From Streptomyces monashensis (lineage in GTDB: Bacteria > Actinomycetota > Actinomycetes > Streptomycetales > Streptomycetaceae): a stretch of 64,000 nt of DNA. Under the pieces are notes generated by a model. The model ran no database searches and had not been told where the DNA came from. It saw nothing but the letters and a program-made list of their open reading frames with translations. The DNA lies in contig NZ_MLYO01000010.1 in NCBI RefSeq assembly GCF_001866665.1, forward strand, positions 118,109 through 182,108, read 5' to 3'. Each line of letters starts with the position of its first letter. Position 1 is the first letter of the stretch. This document shows, piece after piece, positions 1 to 9,300 of the stretch. The translations under genes were made by a program, and so were the position numbers.

Positions 1-918
1 CTTGAGGAAGCCCAGCGTGGACAGCACCAGCGCCAGGAAGGCGATGATGACCGCGCCGGCGGCCGAGGCGATGGCCTCGCCGACCCGGCCCACGGCGTTG
101 ACCATGGCCAGCTTGGGCTCGTCACCGGCGCGCAGGCGTTCGCGGTAGCGGAACATCAGGAACAGGAAGTAGTCCGTACCCACACCGAAGAGCACGACGA
201 TCAGGATCGACGAGATCGAGCTGTTGGCCTGGAGGCCGAACAGCTTGGTGGCGTACGCGATCAGTCCGTTGGCGATGCCCGCGACCAGGCCGATGAGCAC
301 CAGCGGGAGAATGGCCAGGATCGGCGCCCGGAAGATGATCAGCAGGGTCACCAGGATGATCGCGAAGGTGCCGAAGCCGATCAGCGCCTGGCCTCGCTTG
401 GACGAGTCCTGCTGGTCGAGGGCCTGCGCGGCGGAGCCGCCGAGCTTGACGTCGAGATGGGTGCCCTTGGCCAGTTGCTTGACGTCGTCGCGCAACACCT
501 TGGCGGCGTCGGCCTGTTTGGGCTGGCCGGCGTTCTTGTTGTCCATCTGGACCAGGGTCATGGAGTACTTGCCGTCCTTGGACGGCGGGCCGGGGACGAC
601 CTTCTGCACCTGGTCGATGTGCTTGGCGCCCAGCTCGGTGGTGATCCGGGCGATGTCCTTCTGGTCGGCGGCGGTCAGCTTGCCGCCGTCGGTGCGCTGG
701 TAGAGCGCGATCGCGGACGGGGTGAAGGCGCTGGGGAACGCCTTCTCCTGGGTGACCGAGGCCTTGATGGACTCGTAACTCTTGGGCAGGAAGCTGCTCT
801 CGTCACTGTTCGAGGGCAGACCGGGGGCGGTGGCTATGACCGCCACCGCGGCGATGAGCCATGCCACGATCGTCCACACGGGATGTCGGACGACGGTGTT
901 GCCAATACGTCGGAACAT
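1..918 (-). CDS. MMPL family transporter, N-terminal part (runs off the window)
   Basis: 306 codons are visible and the frame stays open to base 1, so the C-terminal part is outside the window. The start ATG follows a clear AGGAGG site. The protein opens with a membrane helix (residues about 13-32), then an extracytoplasmic porter domain (about 35-190), then several closely spaced hydrophobic helices with the RxxxRFRE-like loop seen in MMPL proteins (FLMFRYRERL). MMPL members are RND-type, proton-driven exporters of lipids or hydrophobic compounds across the cytoplasmic membrane. The layout and length of the visible part fit the first half of a roughly 700-residue Streptomyces MMPL protein. 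The substrate cannot be told from sequence. Confidence 0.93.
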   Translation of the reverse strand, partial: MFRRIGNTVVRHPVWTIVAWLIAAVAVIATAPGLPSNSDESSFLPKSYESIKASVTQEKAFPSAFTPSAIALYQRTDGGKLTAADQKDIARITTELGAKHIDQVQKVVPGPPSKDGKYSMTLVQMDNKNAGQPKQADAAKVLRDDVKQLAKGTHLDVKLGGSAAQALDQQDSSKRGQALIGFGTFAIILVTLLIIFRAPILAILPLVLIGLVAGIANGLIAYATKLFGLQANSSISSILIVVLFGVGTDYFLFLMFRYRERLRAGDEPKLAMVNAVGRVGEAIASAAGAVIIAFLALVLSTLGFLK

Positions 919-1055
919 GCGGAAGGTCCTCCTGGACAGGAAGATCACCGCAGCCCGGGGAGCGGTCCCTGGCATCGGCGACCCCGGCCGGAACACACGG
1001 TGCGAACCGGCCGATCGGTTGTCTTGGGGCCACATGGTAGTGACCCGATACGAAC

Positions 1056-1073
1056 GTCATCTCAGCAGATGAC
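1056..1073. promoter_or_regulatory. inverted repeat upstream of the MMPL gene
   Basis: GTCATCT and AGATGAC form perfect 7-bp arms around CAGC, lying about 140 bp upstream of the MMPL start and just after the stop of the preceding gene. The size fits an operator for a TetR or MarR repressor. It could equally be a weak hairpin after the upstream gene. Confidence 0.3.
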
Positions 1074-1084
1074 AAGTGTGGTGC

Positions 1085-1738
1085 TCAGCCTAGAAAGAAG
1101 GGGAGATTCCCGGCCAGTTCACCCAGTTCGTCGCGCTCGGAGTCGGTCGGCTCACGCCGGCCGGTGCCGATCAGCAGGGCGTCCGCGTCGGAGAACGAGG
1201 CGGGGAACGCGGTTCCCACGATCTTCTCCAGCGCGGTGCGCGCCGCCGCGAGGGTCTCGGTGGGCGGCCGGGGTGCGGACGACAGGTGCGCTATCAGGTC
1301 GAGGTGGTGCAGGGTCCACTCGACGACGTACGCGGACAGGTAGTCGCCCACGCTCAGCACCTCGCCCCGGGTGCTCACGCGCGCGGCCGGGTCGGCGAGT
1401 TCGGCGGCCCGGCCCGCGGCGGAGCCGACGTCGTCCAGATGGAACGTGAGCAACCGGGGGTCGCCGTAGGCGGCGGCCAGCCGGGGGATCAGTGCGTCGA
1501 GCGGGTCCTCACCGGTCGGGGGTTCGACCGGCTTCCAGTAGCCGACCGCGTCCGCGGTCGGCTCCCCCGTGGCGGGCGTGACCAGGGTGATCAGCACGTC
1601 CTGGGCATCGATGACCAGGTGGCACACCAGGTCCCGCACCAGCCAGCCGACGCAGCCCGAGGGCCGTTCGAAGTCCTCGTCCGGGAGTGCGGCGACCGCC
1701 GAGCGCAGCGCCGTCCAGGAACGTGTGAAGAGATCCAC
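1085..1738 (-). CDS. maleylpyruvate isomerase N-terminal domain protein (DinB-like fold)
   Basis: A 217-residue protein if translated from the GTG at 1738; the frame stays open upstream to 1834, but that extension is low-complexity. The helical bundle has the family's spaced histidines: one in a DLVCHLVID segment near residue 42 and a pair in EWTLHHLDLIAH near residue 150. In the mycothiol-dependent maleylpyruvate isomerase/DinB superfamily, three such residues bind a divalent metal. Members are soluble, mostly uncharacterised mycothiol-dependent S-transferases or hydrolases. The substrate here is unknown. It is co-directional with the MMPL gene but separated by about 165 bp, so they may not share a transcript. 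No convincing ribosome binding site was seen, so the start is uncertain. Confidence 0.75.
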   Translation of the reverse strand: MDLFTRSWTALRSAVAALPDEDFERPSGCVGWLVRDLVCHLVIDAQDVLITLVTPATGEPTADAVGYWKPVEPPTGEDPLDALIPRLAAAYGDPRLLTFHLDDVGSAAGRAAELADPAARVSTRGEVLSVGDYLSAYVVEWTLHHLDLIAHLSSAPRPPTETLAAARTALEKIVGTAFPASFSDADALLIGTGRREPTDSERDELGELAGNLPFFLG

Positions 1739-1864
1739 CCTGGCAACGTAGTGCGGGAGCGGAAGGGCACTCAAGCGAATTCGAGCGGGTCTCCAGGACA
1801 CGTCGTTCGAGCGGGTCAGAGGGGCGGAGGTCACGCGACGCGGGGGCGGGACCCGGCCGCGGGC

Positions 1865-2227
1865 TCAGCGGGCGGACGGCGACAGCCGGTAGGAGGCGGC
1901 GAGGTCCCTCACCTCCACCGAGAGGACCGCCTCCGGCGGCACACCCTCGACCCGCAGATGCTTGCCCAGCAGCGCCAGCACCGCCTCGGACAGGCGCGTC
2001 TTCTGCGTCTCGGGGCGGCCCGGCATGAGCCCGACCTCCACGTGCACGAAGACCGCCTCCTCGCTCGGCCGGTCCCCCACGAACGTCACCACCGGGCGCA
2101 GCAGTGTCTTGCACACCCCCGTCGTGCCGGACTCCTCGACCACGAGCGGGTGCAGCTCCTTCACCAGGGCCGCCGGGTCGAATGATCCGGCCAGGTGGGA
2201 GGAGTAGTCGACGGTGAGGTGCGGCAT
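1865..2227 (-). CDS. 5-carboxymethyl-2-hydroxymuconate delta-isomerase-like protein
   Basis: 120 residues starting MPHLTVDYSS. After Met removal the N-terminal proline is exposed, which is the catalytic base of the tautomerase superfamily. Length and pattern match the CHMI family (HpaF/HpcD), which isomerises 5-carboxymethyl-2-hydroxymuconate in homoprotocatechuate degradation; many actinomycete members stand alone and have unknown substrates. An AAGGTCCTCC stretch precedes the ATG. No other aromatic catabolism genes are nearby, so a pathway role is not supported here. Confidence 0.8.
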   Translation of the reverse strand: MPHLTVDYSSHLAGSFDPAALVKELHPLVVEESGTTGVCKTLLRPVVTFVGDRPSEEAVFVHVEVGLMPGRPETQKTRLSEAVLALLGKHLRVEGVPPEAVLSVEVRDLAASYRLSPSAR

Positions 2228-2879
2228 GGAGGACCTTTCACATGATCCCGGTGGTTTCACTAGGCAACTATTTTCCCTCATGCGCTTCGGAGGCCGCACC
2301 GCACCCCCCGGACAGCCGCTCGACCACAGTGATCGCCGACCCACGACCAGGGTCCTCCACCGGGGGACGAGCCGCGTGAGCGCAAGGGGAACATCATCAC
2401 GCTCACCGTGCTCGCCGCGCCGGCCCAGTGGTCCTGTGGCTCACCGCTGATGCCGGCGCTGACCGCGCCGGCCGCGAAGGAGCGGGCGCCGGCCGCGTAC
2501 GCACCGTGGCCGGGCTCGCGATGCGGCCGGCCCAGGGGAACGGGCACGGCCCGGTGGCCTGTCACGGCTTCGTCCTCGGCGGCGCCGCGAGGCTGATCGG
2601 CCGCCGCATGCCGATTCGGTTCGTGCCGGGGACGGCGCCGACGGCCGTACCCCCCTCGGCCGCCACCGAGGGATGGCGCCTCGGCGGGGCCGCCCACCGC
2701 TGTGGTGCGGCCCCGGCCGACGGCGCGCTCTCAGGGCACCCCGGCGGCACGGGCGCGACCGGGGCGGCGGGTGGCCCCCCGGGGTGCGACCAGGACGGCC
2801 GGCGTCGCCCGGCGACACCATGGCCTTTCCGCGCTCACGTCATCTCCGTGCGCTCTCGGCACCATGACAGGATGAGCGG
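2228..2879. other. 652-bp stretch without a recognisable gene
   Basis: Open frames exist on both strands, but none has a convincing start or a family I recognise; their composition is Ala/Arg/Gly low complexity typical of GC-rich shadow frames. A partly symmetric GTTTCACTAGGCAAC motif at 2254-2268 sits about 30 bp upstream of the isomerase start and may be a regulator site. The rest shows nothing definable. Confidence 0.5.
2254..2268. promoter_or_regulatory. possible operator upstream of the isomerase gene
   Basis: GTTTCACTAGGCAAC has outer GTT/AAC symmetry and is AT-richer than its surroundings, next to a TAGTT/ATTTT patch. Position (27-41 bp upstream of the start codon) fits a repressor site overlapping a promoter. 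Weak evidence. Confidence 0.25.
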
Positions 2880-3575
2880 GTGGACGAGCAGGTGACACGG
2901 GAGACGGAACCGGGACGGCGGGACCGGAAGAAGGCCGCCACGCGCAGCGCCCTGCTCCGGACGGCGACGCGGATGTTCGCCGAGTGCGGCTACCAGGACA
3001 CCACGGTCAAGGACATCGCGGCGGCCGCCGGCGTCACCGAGCGCACCTTCTTCCGCTACTTCCCCTCGAAGGAAGACCTCGTCTTCGCCGAGATCCTCGA
3101 CTTCGTCCCGCTCGTACGGCGCGAGATCCTGCGGCGGCCCGCCGACGAGCCGCCCGTGACCGCCGTACTCCACAGCCTGCTCGCGGCCGCGGCCGGAGTC
3201 GACGGCGGTCTCGCCATCCTCGTCGTCGGCGCGCCGCCGCGCGCGCTGAGCGGACAGGCCCGGCGTACCCATGTCCTGACCGATTTCGAGGACGGCATCA
3301 CCGCCGCCCTCACCGAGCGCTTCGCCGGCCTCGACCCCGAAGAACCCTCCCGCCGGCGCGCGTTGCGCGCCTCGGTCCTGGCCCGGTCCTCCGTGGCCGC
3401 CGTGCGCAGCGCCCTGCTCATCCACACGCGGGGCGAGGCCGAAACCGGCGCACAGGGCGATGCCGCGAACGGTTCGCACGGGGCCGCGGAGGCCGGTTCA
3501 GCCGGGGTGGCCGACTTCGCCGCGCTGCTCCAGGACGCGTTCGACGTCCTGCGGTCACCGGAGCGCAGCGCGTAA
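2880..3575 (+). CDS. TetR family transcriptional regulator
   Basis: 231 residues from a GTG start. Residues about 18-75 form the TetR DNA-binding domain: ATRSALLRTATRMFAECGY, the TTVKDIAAAAGV turn helix and TERTFFRYFPSKEDLVF recognition part. The C-terminal ligand domain is divergent, as is normal. Members are dimeric repressors released by small ligands, often controlling transporters. It is not adjacent to the MMPL gene (two genes and 650 bp intervene), so pairing with it is speculation. It converges on the CIS-linked membrane protein gene. Confidence 0.9.
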   Translation: MDEQVTRETEPGRRDRKKAATRSALLRTATRMFAECGYQDTTVKDIAAAAGVTERTFFRYFPSKEDLVFAEILDFVPLVRREILRRPADEPPVTAVLHSLLAAAAGVDGGLAILVVGAPPRALSGQARRTHVLTDFEDGITAALTERFAGLDPEEPSRRRALRASVLARSSVAAVRSALLIHTRGEAETGAQGDAANGSHGAAEAGSAGVADFAALLQDAFDVLRSPERSA

Positions 3576-3768
3576 ACCGGCCAATCCCCCCGCGGCCTCG
3601 ATTACTCCGTTCCGACCGGCCTGATCAGCGCGGACGCCGTGATTCCGGGGCACGCGGGGATTCGGGAAACATGCTGTTTACACGTACCCCATGTCGGTTT
3701 TCGGTCGGAGTAAGAGTCACCTCTTCCCCTCTGGCCGCACCAGGCGAACGATATGCGCAGGAACCACT

Positions 3769-5094
3769 TCACCGTGTGACATCACTGAGCACACCACTCA
3801 CGTTCAGGACCTCATGACACTGCGCCGCCTGCCGACCTGTCGCAGGCGTGCCCGGCTTCGCGCAGTTCACGTTCATGGTGACGGTGGCGTCCGCGGGGAT
3901 CTTGATGGGGGTGACCCAGTGGTAGTCCTGGTTGCGGAAGGTCTCCAGCGCGATCGTGGTGATCTTCCGGTCCCCGAACGTGATCGTCAAAAGCCCCTCG
4001 TCGCCCTGGAAGTTGGCGACCACGATGTCCGTGATGCCGAAGATCTTACCCTTGGGAACCACATAGGTACCGGTCTTGTTCGCCCCGCCCGCCGTCTGTA
4101 CGTCGATCGTGGTCGAGCTCTGCTGCCCGTTCCCGGACTCCGTGCCGCCGGTACCTCCCGTGCCGCCGGAACCGCCGTCGCCCTGGCCGCCGCCCTGCTG
4201 CTTGCCCGTGCCCTTGCCGGTACCGGTGCCCGGGGACTGCCCGTTCTGGCTGTTGCCGGGGGTCGGCCGGGGCTGGACCACCTCGTCGGCCGCCTGCTTG
4301 GCGGCGCTGCGCACCGCCGGGCGGACCAGCGCGAACCAGGCCAGGAGGAGCGCGATCAGCGCCGCGAGCACCGCCAGCAACCACTTCGGGAAGACCGGGA
4401 TCTGGACGAACTCCGCCTCCAGCGGCGGGCGTACGGGGGCTCCCGGCCGCTCGGCCTCGGCCGCCGCCTCGGCGTCCGTCGCGTGCACGGTGAATGGCCA
4501 GACCACCGGTTTGCCGAACCAGACCGGTTTGCCGATACGCGACCGCAGCCGGGTCTCCGCCGATTCCCCTGGCTCCAGGGTCAGTTCGGGGGGCGTGAAC
4601 CCGAACTTCAGCTCCTCACCCGGCTGTTCCGGTGCGAAGGAGACCTGGGCCGGGGTGTTGCCCTCGTTGCGCACCGCGAGCCGGTAGCGGCCGCGGAGCC
4701 AGCCGCGCCGACGGCGCGGGAGGACCTCGGTGCGCAGCTCGTGGAACGCCTCGATGTGCACGGTGGTCTCGGGGACCGTGACCGATTCGGGGTGCTCGGT
4801 CGGCAACACCCGTACGGCCAGGGGCACATCACCCGCACGGACGTCGGGGGAGCGCGGCGGGGCCAGCCGGATGGTCACCGTCTCGGAGGTGCCGGGGTAG
4901 AGCGAGACCCGCGCGGGTTCCACGGTGGTCCAGGCGGCGCAGTCGCCCACGACCTCCAGGGTGTACGCCTCGACGATATCGCTGTCGTTGCGAACGGTCA
5001 GGCTGGTGGAGGCGGTACCGCCCGGTGTCACGGTCACGGCAGGGATGTCGAGACCGGGCGCTCCGGGGCCGGAAGAGGCAGCAGATGGCGTCAC
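3769..5094 (-). CDS. CIS-linked single-pass membrane protein with Ig-like and beta domains
   Basis: 441 residues from the GTG at 5094; an in-frame ATG at 5124 would add ten residues, and neither start has a good ribosome site. Residues about 1-225 are beta-rich, with two repeats resembling the Ig-like NPCBM/COG1470-type modules (LTVRNDSDIVEAYTLEVVGD and LAVRNEGNTPAQVSF). One membrane helix (WLLAVLAALIALLLAWFALV, about 233-256) follows, then a Gly/Thr/Gln-rich linker (about 275-325) and a C-terminal beta domain ending in VLSDVTR. There is no signal peptide before the first domain, so that part is probably cytoplasmic and the C-terminal domain outside. Similar genes, often labelled hydrolytic protein, accompany Streptomyces CIS clusters. 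It is divergent from the CIS regulator. I infer an envelope-linked accessory role; there is no catalytic motif. Confidence 0.8.
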   Translation of the reverse strand: MTPSAASSGPGAPGLDIPAVTVTPGGTASTSLTVRNDSDIVEAYTLEVVGDCAAWTTVEPARVSLYPGTSETVTIRLAPPRSPDVRAGDVPLAVRVLPTEHPESVTVPETTVHIEAFHELRTEVLPRRRRGWLRGRYRLAVRNEGNTPAQVSFAPEQPGEELKFGFTPPELTLEPGESAETRLRSRIGKPVWFGKPVVWPFTVHATDAEAAAEAERPGAPVRPPLEAEFVQIPVFPKWLLAVLAALIALLLAWFALVRPAVRSAAKQAADEVVQPRPTPGNSQNGQSPGTGTGKGTGKQQGGGQGDGGSGGTGGTGGTESGNGQQSSTTIDVQTAGGANKTGTYVVPKGKIFGITDIVVANFQGDEGLLTITFGDRKITTIALETFRNQDYHWVTPIKIPADATVTMNVNCAKPGTPATGRQAAQCHEVLNVSGVLSDVTR

Positions 5095-5311
5095 GCCACG
5101 ACCGTAGAACCGGATCCGGAGCATCGCGAGAGATGCGAGGGCAATTCCCGGGCAGTCGGCGTGCCCCCAGCGGTCAAGGTCAACTCCTCCGTGCGGCCGG
5201 ACAGTTGAACCCCTCCCGCACGGCGCGCGCCGCCCTCCGGTGCCACCCGTGCCGCGCGCCTCCTTGGCCCGGTGCGTCCCCCTCAGCTCTTCTCGTCCTG
5301 TTCCTCTCGTC

Positions 5312-5324
5312 CCTGTGAAACAGG
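5312..5324. promoter_or_regulatory. short inverted repeat upstream of the CIS regulator gene
   Basis: CCTGT and ACAGG flank GAA about 40-50 bp upstream of the chosen start. It could be part of an operator or a small leader hairpin. No clear -10/-35 pair was found around it. Confidence 0.2.
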
Positions 5325-5362
5325 TGCCCAGTATGTCTGGCTCCGTGAAGGAGAACCTCCTG

Positions 5363-6055
5363 ATGCCCACCCGCACGACGCTCACCATCCCTCCTCCCGC
5401 GACGACGCAGCGCACCTCTCCCGAGGACCGGACGCGCCGGGTCTCCGTGGCGGTGTACGCGCAGGATCTGGTGCTGCGCATCGGCGTCGTCCACCAGTTG
5501 CGCCAACGTCCCGAGGTGGAGCTGGTCGACGAGGCCGAGGCGGACCGGGCACGGACGTCGCTGGTGATCGTCGATTCCGTGGACGACGATGTCATCGCCC
5601 TGCTGCAACGGCTGCAGCGCAATGCCGGCACCCGTACCGGGCTCGTGGTCGGTACGTTCGAGACCGCGGCGCTGCAACGTGTCATCGAGTGCGGTGTCGC
5701 GGCGGTGCTGCGGCGGGCCGAAGCCGACCAGGACCGGCTGCTGCATCTGGTGCTCGCGATGGCCAAGGGCGAGGGGGTGCTCCCCGGTGACCTGCTCGGC
5801 AAGCTGCTGACTCATGTGGGCGGTCTCCAGCGCTCGGCGCTCGATCCGCGCGGCCTCGCCCTGTCCACGCTGACCGCGCGGGAGGCGGACATGCTGCGCC
5901 TGGTCGCGGAGGGCTTCGACACGTCGGAGATCGCGCAGAAGACGGCGTACTCCGAGCGGACCGTCAAGAACGTCCTGCACGAGATCACCACCCGGCTGCA
6001 ACTGCGCAACCGGGCCCACGCGGTGGGCTACGCGCTGCGCAACGGGCTGATATGA
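5363..6055 (+). CDS. LuxR-type regulator with degenerate receiver domain, first gene of CIS locus
   Basis: 230 residues from an ATG preceded by GAAGGAG; an in-frame ATG at 5333 lacks a good ribosome site. Residues about 27-140 have a NarL-like receiver fold, but the usual N-terminal acidic pair is replaced by VAVYAQD and the conserved lysine region reads VLRRAE. Asp71 (SLVIVDSVD) sits at the phospho-acceptor position. Residues about 163-230 are a LuxR/GerE helix-turn-helix (LTAREADMLRLVAEGFDTSE then ERTVKNVLHEIT). Orphan regulators of this kind are common in Streptomyces CIS loci. A role as CIS activator is inferred from position. A strong hairpin follows the gene. Confidence 0.85.
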   Translation: MPTRTTLTIPPPATTQRTSPEDRTRRVSVAVYAQDLVLRIGVVHQLRQRPEVELVDEAEADRARTSLVIVDSVDDDVIALLQRLQRNAGTRTGLVVGTFETAALQRVIECGVAAVLRRAEADQDRLLHLVLAMAKGEGVLPGDLLGKLLTHVGGLQRSALDPRGLALSTLTAREADMLRLVAEGFDTSEIAQKTAYSERTVKNVLHEITTRLQLRNRAHAVGYALRNGLI

Positions 6056-6133
6056 AGGCCCAGTTGCGTACCGGGGCACGCTCCGGACCGCGCTTCGACC
6101 GCGGCGGGCTGATCTGACGAGCCGGCCGGGCAC

Positions 6134-6175
6134 CCGGGCGCGCTGCGGGAATCCCCCCGCCCGCAGCGCGCCCGG
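6134..6175 (+). terminator. strong hairpin after the CIS regulator gene
   Basis: Perfect 16-bp arms (6134-6149 and 6160-6175, CCGGGCGCGCTGCGGG and its complement) around a 10-base loop, about 80 bp past the regulator stop. There is no T-run, as is usual for Streptomyces terminators. It should separate regulator transcription from the structural genes. Confidence 0.7.
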
Positions 6176-6306
6176 CACCCGGCGATTGCCCGAAAGCGCA
6201 GCCCCCGCTTCCCCCGGACACGGCCCCGCCGCCCTGCCGCGCGGCACACGTGCGGGTGCACAGTGGCCGGGCACACCCTGGTGTTCCAAGACTGCGAGGT
6301 GGAACC

Positions 6307-9300
6307 GTGAACGGCACCGCTGGCCCCGGCGAGCAACGTCGGCTGGGGAGATTCGGCGCGTCGTTGCTCCTGCTGGTCCCGCTGCTCGCGGTGACCGCCG
6401 CCTCCGGGCCGAACAGCGCCGAGGCCCGGCCACAGGCGGCCGACTCCGCCGCCACCCGGATCGTCTACGCAGGCACCGGGCACCGCAGCCTCGGCAAGGT
6501 GATCGACCCCAAGCTGAGCGACCCGCTGTTCGGAACGGGGCCGCAGCACTACGACGTCGAACCGTCGGCGCTCGGGGACACCATGGTGTTCGCGAGCCGC
6601 CGTGACGAGAAGAACCCGCAGATCTATCTGCGCGCCGCCGACGGTTCGGTGCGCAAGCTGACCAGCGGCAGGGACGCGGCACACCCCCGGCTGACCCCGG
6701 ACGGCGGCTCCGTGGTCTTCGACTCGGCGGAGCCCGGCGGCGCGGACGGCAGGAAGCAGCGCGACCTGTGGCTGGTGCGCACCGACGGCACCGGACTCAC
6801 CCGGCTGACCGACACGCCGTACGACGAGGAGGACCCGACCGTCTCGCCGGACGGGCAGCGGATCGCCTACTCCAGCAACAGCAACTCGGTACTCGGGTTC
6901 CAGATCTACGAGCGCCCGCTGGCCGGGGGCACCGAGACCCGGGTCACCAGCGTCGTCGGCACGGCGACGGAACCCGTGTGGAACCCGGTGAACGACGCGG
7001 CGCACCGCGACCTCATCGCCTACACCTACACCTCGGACTCCAGGACGGGCCCGCGGCTGCGGGTGACCGGAGGCCCGGACGGCGACCAGTTCCTGCTCAC
7101 CAAGGTCTCGGTCTACTGGCGCACGCATGGGGCAGCCTGGATGCCCGACGGGGAGGGCGTGCTGTTCCTCAGCCCGGACCGCGCCTGTGGCTGCGAGGGC
7201 GACTGGGACCACGTGTACCAGGCGCAGACCCGCGCGTCGGACGCGGTCCTGGTGGACCAGGAGGACCGCGCGGTGGGCCGGCCGACCTGGCTCGGCCCGC
7301 AGAACGGCGGCTACGTCGTGGTGGACCGCACCACGGCGAAGGGCACCAACACGGCGGACGGTGTGCACGGCCCGCACGTGGTGACCCTCCAGGACGTCCG
7401 GTCGGACGGCGCCGACCCGCGCGACCTCGGGGTGACCATCCTGAACGAGGACCCGGCGGCCGACAGCAACACCGATCCGACCAAGGACCCGCTGTTCAAT
7501 CCCGCGGCCGGATACGACCCCTGGGACGAGCGGCAGAACTACACGCCGGACGGCCGCCGCATCGTGGTGACCCGGTTCACCGGCGAGGGGAACAACCGGA
7601 TCGAGCAGATCTACACGGTGGACGCCGACGGCTCGAACCTTCAGGTGATGCCACTCGCCGGGCGCGGGCCGAGGGACTGGGACACCGACCCGACGTTGTC
7701 GCCGGACGGCAAGTACCTCGCGTTCACCCGGACTTCGCCGGGCGGGGTGGGCCCCGCCGCGGGTCCGAGCCGGGTCCTCATCGCCGACGCGACGACCGGC
7801 GCGATCGTGCACGAGATCGTGCCGCCGACCGGGCAGCAGACGGGCGGCGACGCCCAGCCCACCTGGTCCTCCGACGGCACCCGGCTGGCGTTCACCCGGA
7901 ACATGACCATCGACGGGGGCGGCGGCAACAAGCACATCTGGACCGTGCCGGTCGACGATCTGACCCGGCAGCGGGATCTGAGCGCGCAGATCTGCCCGGG
8001 CGACTGCACGGTCATCGACGACAGTCCCGCGTTCTCCCCGGACGGACGGCAGATCGCCTTCAACCGGAAGGACGGTGGCGGCCGGGTCAACGAGAACAAC
8101 GGTCTGCTGCTCACCTCGGTGTCCGGCGACAGCTGCCGGGTGCTGCTGCCCGAGGCGGCCCGCTCCACCGCGGACGGCTGCCACCAGGAGCTGCCCGACA
8201 CCACGACGACCGGCCCGCACCAGCCGCGCGACGCGGCCTGGACGGCGGACGGCAACAGCATCGTCTACAGCTCCCGCACGGACACTCCGGCCAACTGCCC
8301 GGAGAAGCTGCACCTGTTGAACGTCACGACCGGCCACCAGAGCCCGCTCACCCTGGAGCTGCCGGGCCGTCAGAAGGAGCCCGGCGTCCAGCAGTCGGTG
8401 GACCTGGCCGTGCGCGCGCCGGGCACGGTGCCCGCGGTCACCGTCGACCACACCACGGACATCCACGTGGACGTCGTCAACAACGGCCCGGCCGCCTCTC
8501 CCGGCACCCGGCTGACCATCGCCCCGCCGGCCGGCCTCACCGTCACCCGGATCCGCTTCCCCGGCGGCACCTGCGACGCCGCCTCCCTGCAGTGCGACAT
8601 CGGGGTGGTGCCGCCCGGCACGACGGTGCCCGTGACCGTGACGGTCACCGGGCGGGTCGTCGGCGACCAACCCGTCGACTGGTCCGTCACCGGCAGCGTC
8701 ATCGATCCCCAGCCGGGCGACAACACCGCGCGGACGCTGGTCCCGGTCGCCGAGCCCGCTCCGCCGAGCCCCACCCCGACTCCTCCTGCGCCCACCCCGA
8801 CCCCGACGCCGCCCGCGCCGAAGGCCGGACCGGGAGTGCGCGTCACCGCCCAGCCGAACCCGGGCTACGTCGGCGGCAAGGTCGTGGTGACCTACACCGT
8901 GCGCAACGGCCGTAACGCGCTCGCCACCGGACTGCGGCTGCACATCGGGCTGCCCGGCGGTATCCCCGACAGCGGGCCGCCCGCGGGCTGCGACAGCGGC
9001 TGGGTGTGCGCCCTGCCGGACCTGGCGCCGGGCGACAGCACGGTCGTCCGGGTGGTCCTCTCCCCCGACCACGCCACGACGGGCCGCGCCACCGGCGTCC
9101 TGACCACCACCGGTACGGACGCCGACCCGAACGACAACACGACACGGACCACGATCCGGATCCTCCAGCCGAGGATCGTCGCGGTGCCGGCGATCGGCAA
9201 GCCCGGCTTCGTCACCTCGGTGCGGGGCAAGGACTTCCCGCCGGGCGTGCCGGTGCGGTTCACCTGGAAGCCCGGCATCACCGCGGCCGCCGCGCCGACC

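Noticed and set aside
2428..2895. 155-codon open frame on the plus strand in the gap before the TetR gene
   Set aside because: No ribosome site, no family pattern, and it overlaps equally long frames on the other strand; typical of GC-rich noncoding DNA.
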